64,000 nt of DNA from Promicromonospora kroppenstedtii DSM 19349 (GTDB lineage: Bacteria > Actinomycetota > Actinomycetes > Actinomycetales > Cellulomonadaceae), in NCBI RefSeq assembly GCF_000515355.1, contig NZ_KI911740.1, forward strand, positions 64,219-128,218, in the 5' to 3' direction. The notes beneath the pieces are model-generated. The model was not told where the DNA came from. It did no database searches and worked only from the letters and a program-made list of their open reading frames with translations. Numbering within the stretch: position 1 is the first letter of the stretch; each line of letters starts with the position of its first letter. The position numbers were made by a program, and so were the translations under genes. Positions 58,728-64,000 of this stretch are shown in pieces.

Positions 58728-60674
58728 ATGGCAGAACCCACGGCAGCGAGCACGGCGACGACGGCACGAATCGTCTGGGATACAGCGGACAAGTTCCTGC
58801 GCAACGTGGTCGACGAGGAGGACTACGGCGACTACATCCTGCCGTTCACGGTCCTACGCCGGCTGGAGTGCATGCTGGCGAGCTCCAAGGACGAAGTCAC
58901 CAAGTTCGTGGCCGCGCTAGGTGGGATGCCGCCCCATCTGATCGACATCGCGGTCAAGGACAGGTTCAAGCTCAGCTTCTACAACACCTCGCCGCTCGAC
59001 CTGAAGACGATCGCGTCCGTCGATGACAACGTCGCGAAATCACTGAAGTCCTACATCGACGGCTTCTCCCACAACATCGCTGACATCTGGGTAGCCTTCG
59101 ACTTCAATCGGCGTGCTCAGGTCCTGGCTGACTCCAACCGCCTGCACGCGGTGGTCAAGCACTTCTCGACCATCGACCTGGCTCCTGGTCGCCTCGCCAA
59201 TACCGCCATGGGCGACGTCTTCGAGGACGTCATGTACCGCGCCTTCAACAAGAAGGGAAAGGCTGCCGGCAACTTCTATACCCCGCGCGACGCGATCAAG
59301 CTGATGGTCGACATCCTGATCACCAACGACGACGAAACCCTCGCCGGAGACAGCGCGCTGCGCTCGATCTACGACCCTACCGCCGGCTCTGGCGGCATGC
59401 TGCTGGTGGCGCAAGAGGCCCTGCGACGGATGAACGAGAAGATCGACGTCACCCTGTACGGCCAGGAACTGATGCCCTCAGCCTTCGGCCTCGGCAAGGC
59501 CGATCTCCTGATCCAGGGCGGCCGGCCGGACGCGATCAAGCAGGGCAACACGCTCGTCGAGGACCTCTACGAGGGCCAGACGTTCGACTACGTACTGTCG
59601 AATCCGCCTTTCGGCACTGACTGGTCGGCGGACGAGAAGACGGTGCGGGACCAGGCCAAGGTGCCGGGCTCGCGCTTCAGCCACGGCCTGCCGAGCACCG
59701 CTGACGGCCAGATGCTCTTCCTGGCGCACTGCGCATCAAAGCTGACCCCCGCATCGAGGAACGGTCAGGGTGGCCGGGCCGCGGTTGTTTCCAACGCCTC
59801 ACCGTTGTTCGCAGCTGACAACGGCCCCAGTGCGATCCGTCAGTGGCTGCTCGAGGATGACCTCATCGACGCGATCGTCGCCCTGCCCGCTGATATGTTC
59901 TACGGCACCGGGATCGCGACGTACGTTTGGTTCCTGGACACGAACAAGGCCCCTGAGCGAAAGGGCAAGATCCAGCTCATCGACGGCTCGGGGCAGTGGG
60001 AGCTGCTCCGCAGGCCCATGGGCGAGAAGCGTCGCGAGATGGAGCAGCGCCACCGCGAGATCCTGCTCAAGGCTTACGAGGCCTTCGAGCACGCCGACCC
60101 AGCGATCTCCCGGGTCCTTACTCCTGAGGACTTTATGTTCCGCGATGTGCCGGTGTTCAAGCAGGCGCGGCTGGCTACTCGCTTCAGCGATGAGGCCGTT
60201 GAGGTCCTCCGAGGTCGCAAGGACTTCGTCGAAGGTCACGTGGATGTGCTGAAGTCACTCGACGGCACCGCGTGGAACGACCTGCCGCAGTCTCTCCCGG
60301 CGGCGGCGAAGGCGGCGGGCTTGAAAGCACCGATGGGCCTGGTCGACGCGGTCATGGCTGCGATGGCCGTGCCCGATGAGTCAGAGCCTCTCTCGGTCGA
60401 TCGCAGAGGACGGCCGGTAGTCGCCGATGGGTGGAAGCTCACTGAGCGCATTCCGATGACCGAGGACGTTGCCGAGCACATGGAGCGCGAACTGCTGCCG
60501 TTCGCTCCGGACGCCCGCTGGGACGCGACAAAGGCCAAGCACGGCAACGAGATCCCGTTCAAGCGGTTCTTTTACGTGCCCACCGAACCGCGTCCTCTGG
60601 CCGAGATCGATGCTGACGTCGCACGCATCATGCGTGACCTTGCCGCCATGTTTGCGGAAGTGCACGAGTCATGA
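58728..60674 (+). CDS. hsdM: Type I restriction-modification DNA methyltransferase subunit
   Basis: This N6-adenine methyltransferase of 648 residues works with HsdS to protect host DNA and is part of the HsdR complex. The N-terminal helical domain starts TARIVWDTADKFLRNVVDEE; SAM motif I is DPTAGSGGMLLVAQEAL (about 215) and the catalytic motif IV is LSNPPFGTDW (about 291). The C-terminal helical region ends ADVARIMRDLAAMFAEVHES. ATG 58728 has AAGGTG five bases upstream; the open frame to 58359 is non-coding. It overlaps hsdS by four bases. Confidence 0.96.
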   Translation: MAEPTAASTATTARIVWDTADKFLRNVVDEEDYGDYILPFTVLRRLECMLASSKDEVTKFVAALGGMPPHLIDIAVKDRFKLSFYNTSPLDLKTIASVDDNVAKSLKSYIDGFSHNIADIWVAFDFNRRAQVLADSNRLHAVVKHFSTIDLAPGRLANTAMGDVFEDVMYRAFNKKGKAAGNFYTPRDAIKLMVDILITNDDETLAGDSALRSIYDPTAGSGGMLLVAQEALRRMNEKIDVTLYGQELMPSAFGLGKADLLIQGGRPDAIKQGNTLVEDLYEGQTFDYVLSNPPFGTDWSADEKTVRDQAKVPGSRFSHGLPSTADGQMLFLAHCASKLTPASRNGQGGRAAVVSNASPLFAADNGPSAIRQWLLEDDLIDAIVALPADMFYGTGIATYVWFLDTNKAPERKGKIQLIDGSGQWELLRRPMGEKRREMEQRHREILLKAYEAFEHADPAISRVLTPEDFMFRDVPVFKQARLATRFSDEAVEVLRGRKDFVEGHVDVLKSLDGTAWNDLPQSLPAAAKAAGLKAPMGLVDAVMAAMAVPDESEPLSVDRRGRPVVADGWKLTERIPMTEDVAEHMERELLPFAPDARWDATKAKHGNEIPFKRFFYVPTEPRPLAEIDADVARIMRDLAAMFAEVHES

Positions 60675-61870
60675 GGTCGGCAGCGAGCTGGAGGTCGGTG
60701 CCGTTCTGGTGCCTGTATCGGCGTGGCAAGAAGACCGGCTTCCCTGCCGAGGAGCTCTTGTCGGTGTACCGCGACTACGGCGTCATCAGGAAGTCGGACC
60801 GCAGTGACAACTGGAACCGTGCGGGCGAGGACATGTCTGCGTACCAGCTCGTCGAACCTGGCGATCTCGTTCTGAACAAGATGAAGACGTGGCAGGGGTC
60901 GTTGGGCGTCTCCGCTCTCCGCGGCATCGTCTCTCCGGCGTACTTCGTCTACAAGCCGCAGACGGACGACGATCCGCGGTTCCTTCACTACACGTTGCGG
61001 TCGATGCATCACGTCGGGTACTACGCCAGCATCTCGAAGGGCATCCGGCCGAATCAGTGGGATCTGCAGCCAGAGATGCTCGATTCGATGCGGGTCTTCC
61101 TGCCCGACATCGACACCCAGCGCGAGATCGCAAGCAGCCTCGAGAAGGTCGATAGCATGATCACAACACTTGAGGCGCTAGCGGAGGCTCTTCGGCAACG
61201 GACCACGGACACTGCGGCGGTGTTCGGGCTCACAGACGATCACGCCGGCCACAGGCAGGACGCGCACTCCCCGCTGGATGGGATCCCCGAGCACTGGGAA
61301 CGCACGAAGTTCGGCTACGACTTCTTCGAGAGCACCGAGCGGAACGGCGACGACCCACCCGGCCCGCTGCTCTCAATCTCCGAGTATCGGGGCGTCGAGA
61401 TCAACACCCGGACCGACGGTCAGCAGGCGTCGTCAGACGTGTCGAACTACAGGGTTGTTCGACCGGACCAGCTGGCCGCCAACATGATGTGGCTGAACCA
61501 CGGTGGCCTCGGAGTCTCGTCACTGACCGGCTACATCAGCCCCGACTACAAGGCCTTCTCGATCTCACCAAGGTTCTATCCGCGCTACGTGCATCACTTG
61601 CTGCGTAGTCCTCGCTACGTCGACTACTTCGGGACGATCGGCACCGGCGTCCGTCCGAACGCTCAGCGAGTCACTAAGACTGCGCTCGACATGATGCCGG
61701 TGCCGATGCCGCCGATGGAGGAGCAACGGCGGATTGGTGGTCATCTTGACGAGGTGTCCGCCAGCGTCGATCGCATGCTGGAGAAGGTCTCGACGCTTCG
61801 CCAGCTGCTGATCGAACGGCGAGGGGCACTGATCACGAACGTCTTGATCGAGCAAGGGGTAGCCGCATGA
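60671..61870 (+). CDS. hsdS: Type I restriction-modification specificity subunit
   Basis: This DNA-recognition subunit of 399 residues has the classic two-half layout. Target recognition domain 1 spans about 1-140 (AGEDMSAYQLVEPGDLVLNK, GIRPNQWDLQPEML), followed by a coiled-coil spacer DTQREIASSLEKVDSMITTL. Domain 2 spans about 200-345 (RVVRPDQLAANMMWLNHGGL, GTGVRPNAQRVTKTALD), followed by the second spacer MEEQRRIGGHLDEVSASVDR. The recognised DNA sequence cannot be deduced. It overlaps hsdM and hsdR by four bases each. Confidence 0.94.
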   Translation: MRSAASWRSVPFWCLYRRGKKTGFPAEELLSVYRDYGVIRKSDRSDNWNRAGEDMSAYQLVEPGDLVLNKMKTWQGSLGVSALRGIVSPAYFVYKPQTDDDPRFLHYTLRSMHHVGYYASISKGIRPNQWDLQPEMLDSMRVFLPDIDTQREIASSLEKVDSMITTLEALAEALRQRTTDTAAVFGLTDDHAGHRQDAHSPLDGIPEHWERTKFGYDFFESTERNGDDPPGPLLSISEYRGVEINTRTDGQQASSDVSNYRVVRPDQLAANMMWLNHGGLGVSSLTGYISPDYKAFSISPRFYPRYVHHLLRSPRYVDYFGTIGTGVRPNAQRVTKTALDMMPVPMPPMEEQRRIGGHLDEVSASVDRMLEKVSTLRQLLIERRGALITNVLIEQGVAA

Positions 61871-64000
61871 GCCACGCGCAACTGATGGAGCTCGAGTTCG
61901 AGACGAACCTCTGTAAGGAGCTGTCCGAGCGCGGCTGGCTCTACGAGAACGACGGCAAGCCGACCGGCTGGGACATTGGCCTGGCCATGGTCCCCGGAGA
62001 TGTCCTGCGATGGCTGAGCACCCAATACCCAGACGAGTACGAGAAGGCCGTGCCGGCCGACCTGGGCAACGGCCAAAGGGACGACGCCGAGAAGAAGTTG
62101 CTGCTGCACATCACCAAGGAGCTCGCGAAGGCGACCAAGATGGACGCCACCACCGGGCACCCGGTCGGAGGACTCCTCGGTGTGCTTCGCAAGGGCTTTA
62201 CCTACGCCCAGGTGGGGCGCCCCGCTGCCAAGTTCGGTCCGATGATGGAGTTCCCGCCAGCTAACCCGAACCTCACCGAGGTCGTGGAGGCTGCTGATGC
62301 GGTGCGGCTGCGAGTCCTTCGCCAGGTCCGGTTCGACACGACCACCGGCGAGGAGCTCGACGTCGTCCTCACAGCCAACGGCCTCCCCGTGGTGACGATG
62401 GAGCTGAAGACCGACAACACCCAGACCGTCCAGCACGCGATCCGCCAGTACCGCGAGGACCGCAAGCCCGGCAGAACCCGTCCGCTGCTGGCACCGGGCC
62501 GGGCGCTGGTCCACTTCGCAGTCTCCAACGACCTCGTCTACATGACCACGAAGCTCCAGGGTGGGGACACGATCTTCCTGCCCTTCAACCAGGGCAACGA
62601 GGGCCACGAGGGCAACCCGCCTTCCGCGAGCGGCTCTTCGACCAACTATTTGTGGCGCGAGATCCTGGCCCGCCCGATGTTCATGCGGATCCTGAAGGAC
62701 TTCGCACTCTTCGAGCCGAGCAAGTCGGGGAAGAAGGACGGCGGGCGGCTGGTCTTCCCGCGCTTCCATCAATTGCGCGCCGTCGAGCGCATCGTCGCCG
62801 ACATCGAGGCCAGCGGCACCGGCAAGCGGTACCTGATCTGGCACTCGGCCGGCTCCGGCAAGACCAAGACAATCGCCTGGCTCAGCCACCGGCTGATCCG
62901 GCACATGGGCGCGGACTCGAAGTCGACGTTCGACTCGGTCATCGTCGTCACCGACCGGACCGTGCTCGACGAGAATATCCGTCACGACATGCACCTGGTG
63001 CAGTCCAGCAAGGGGCTCGTCGTCACGGTGGGGGAGAAAAAGTCGCAGGCGAAGTCCCCGCAACTGAAGAAGGCGCTGCTCGAGGGCGACCACATCGTCA
63101 CCTGCACCCTGCAGACCTTCCCGGAGGTCATGAAACTGATCGAGGACACCGAGGAACTCCGCGGCCGACGATGGGCCGTCGTCGCCGACGAGGCGCACTC
63201 CTCGCAGTCCGGCTCAGCCGCGCGCCAGCTGAAGGAGCTGCTGGTCGACGTCGAACTCGATCCGGGCGAGGATATCAGCGCCGACGATCTCTTGGAGGCC
63301 AAGGACTCAGCGATCGCGAAGGCCGCGAACATCACGTTCGTCGCATTGACCGCGACACCCAAGGCGAAGACGCTGCGCCTGTTCGGTACTGAGCGGGACG
63401 GCCGCTGGGAGGCGTTCGACACATACACGATGGCGCAGGCGATCGAGGAGGACTTCATTCTCGACGTGTTGACCAACTACTCGACCTACGACATGTTCCT
63501 GCGGGTGAAGAACATCCTGGACAACGAGGACGAGACCGAGATCCAGGTCAACACCGGCGAGGCCGTCTCCAACATTGTCAGGTACGCCCGTCTCCACCCG
63601 ACCGCGATCGCGCAGAAGGTCCGTGTCGTCATCGAGCACTTCCGGCGCAACGTCATGGGAATGCTCGGTGGAGAGGCGAAGGCGATGGTCGTGACCAGCT
63701 CGCGGCTGGAGGCGCTTAACTGGTCGCGGAAGATGGACGAGTACATCGCCGCGCAGGGCTATCACGACATGAGCACGCTCGTGGCGTTCTCCGGCAGTCT
63801 TAAGGACCAGTCCGGCGAGGACGTCACCGAGATCTCCGTCAACGAGCTCGGCGATGTTGCCAACGCGTTCCGCGAGGAGGGGATCTACAAGGTCCTCATC
63901 GTGGCCAACAAGTTCCAGACCGGCTTCGACGAGCCGCGGCTGATGGCGATGTACGTCGACAAGAAGCTCACCGGCGTCGCCACCGTCCAGACCCTCTCGA
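61867..64000 (+). CDS. hsdR: Type I restriction endonuclease subunit, 3' partial
   Basis: This is the translocase-nuclease subunit, open to the window end (at least 711 codons; the family is usually about 1000 residues). The N-terminal PD-(D/E)xK nuclease shows DVVLTANGLPVVTMELKTDN (Asp162, Glu178-Leu-Lys region). The SF2 motor has Walker A WHSAGSGKTKTIAWLSHRL (about 325), motif II ADEAHSS (about 441), VALTATPKAKTLRLFG and ILDVLTNYSTYDMF. ATG 61867 overlaps the hsdS stop. The gene is intact as far as seen. The upstream portion of the element thus ends in a complete restriction system, typical of mobile element defence cargo. Confidence 0.95.
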   Translation, partial: MSHAQLMELEFETNLCKELSERGWLYENDGKPTGWDIGLAMVPGDVLRWLSTQYPDEYEKAVPADLGNGQRDDAEKKLLLHITKELAKATKMDATTGHPVGGLLGVLRKGFTYAQVGRPAAKFGPMMEFPPANPNLTEVVEAADAVRLRVLRQVRFDTTTGEELDVVLTANGLPVVTMELKTDNTQTVQHAIRQYREDRKPGRTRPLLAPGRALVHFAVSNDLVYMTTKLQGGDTIFLPFNQGNEGHEGNPPSASGSSTNYLWREILARPMFMRILKDFALFEPSKSGKKDGGRLVFPRFHQLRAVERIVADIEASGTGKRYLIWHSAGSGKTKTIAWLSHRLIRHMGADSKSTFDSVIVVTDRTVLDENIRHDMHLVQSSKGLVVTVGEKKSQAKSPQLKKALLEGDHIVTCTLQTFPEVMKLIEDTEELRGRRWAVVADEAHSSQSGSAARQLKELLVDVELDPGEDISADDLLEAKDSAIAKAANITFVALTATPKAKTLRLFGTERDGRWEAFDTYTMAQAIEEDFILDVLTNYSTYDMFLRVKNILDNEDETEIQVNTGEAVSNIVRYARLHPTAIAQKVRVVIEHFRRNVMGMLGGEAKAMVVTSSRLEALNWSRKMDEYIAAQGYHDMSTLVAFSGSLKDQSGEDVTEISVNELGDVANAFREEGIYKVLIVANKFQTGFDEPRLMAMYVDKKLTGVATVQTLS

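Noticed and set aside
61741-63198. 485-codon minus-strand frame over hsdS/hsdR
   Set aside because: Antisense shadow of HsdR, whose nuclease and helicase motifs are intact on the plus strand.

Overview
The window is high-GC actinobacterial DNA. The bias shows in nearly every gene outside 18.5-35.2 kb, GTG and TTG starts are common, and the gene families (TreZ, NarL-type two-component pair, tripeptidyl-aminopeptidase-like lipoprotein, MobF relaxase, albusnodin-type lasso genes) are typical of Actinomycetota. I cannot name a genus; a member of the Micrococcales is a guess.

Left part (1-16.3 kb), mostly chromosomal: treZ (5' truncated by the window edge), a glutaminase-STAS protein, a relic of a YwqG-like gene, a 48-residue basic protein with repeated Trp-Gly motifs, a secreted alpha/beta-hydrolase peptidase, and a histidine kinase/response regulator pair. 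Next is a possible defence locus: a P-loop NTPase with a C-terminal TIR domain, two small downstream genes (one Imm51-like), and a divergent gene fusing a HIT nucleotide hydrolase to a membrane module. A translationally coupled four-gene operon follows (DUF998-like membrane protein, ArsR regulator, SRPBCC protein, alpha/beta hydrolase), then DUF1330, MazG-like and a frameshifted DUF2075 gene.

From 16.3 kb the DNA looks like a composite integrative element. It begins with a perfect-palindrome terminator, a tyrosine integrase and a convergent excisionase-like gene, then a relic of a relaxase gene. The cargo at 18.7-35.2 kb is visibly more AT-rich and is one long operon of about 15 genes: two glycosyltransferases, a sugar-nucleotide epimerase and a UDP-sugar dehydrogenase, three free-standing adenylation enzymes, two condensation-like proteins, two carrier proteins, an Fe(II)/2-oxoglutarate hydroxylase, a phosphopantetheinyl transferase, an ABC exporter and an esterase. 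It reads as a dissociated NRPS pathway for a glycosylated, possibly uronic-acid-bearing, short peptide or amide. Two copies of a perfect 12-bp palindrome 31 bp apart precede it.

At 35.8-38.0 kb a ParB-like gene and its partner gene (minus strand) follow, with hairpins and phased repeats upstream, then four small plus-strand cargo genes (HAD, unknown, GNAT, CYTH). At 41.0-47.7 kb a minus-strand operon encodes a lasso peptide of apparent albusnodin type (precursor, cyclase, B2 protease), two GNAT acetyltransferases, a PIMT/FxLD-like methyltransferase and a tyrosyl-tRNA synthetase. A Cof-type HAD phosphatase gene lies upstream of it, and a regulator and a D-cysteine desulfhydrase/ACC-deaminase-like enzyme are nearby.

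The right end carries the intact MobF relaxase-helicase (51.7-55.2 kb), the decayed C-terminus of a second relaxase directly behind it, several small or frameshifted element genes, and a Type I restriction-modification system hsdM-hsdS-hsdR that runs off the end. I found no rRNA, tRNA, CRISPR array or intact insertion sequence. Several apparent frameshifts (15.2, 35.7, 55.7 and 56.5-57.2 kb) could be real decay or base-calling errors; read-level data would decide.
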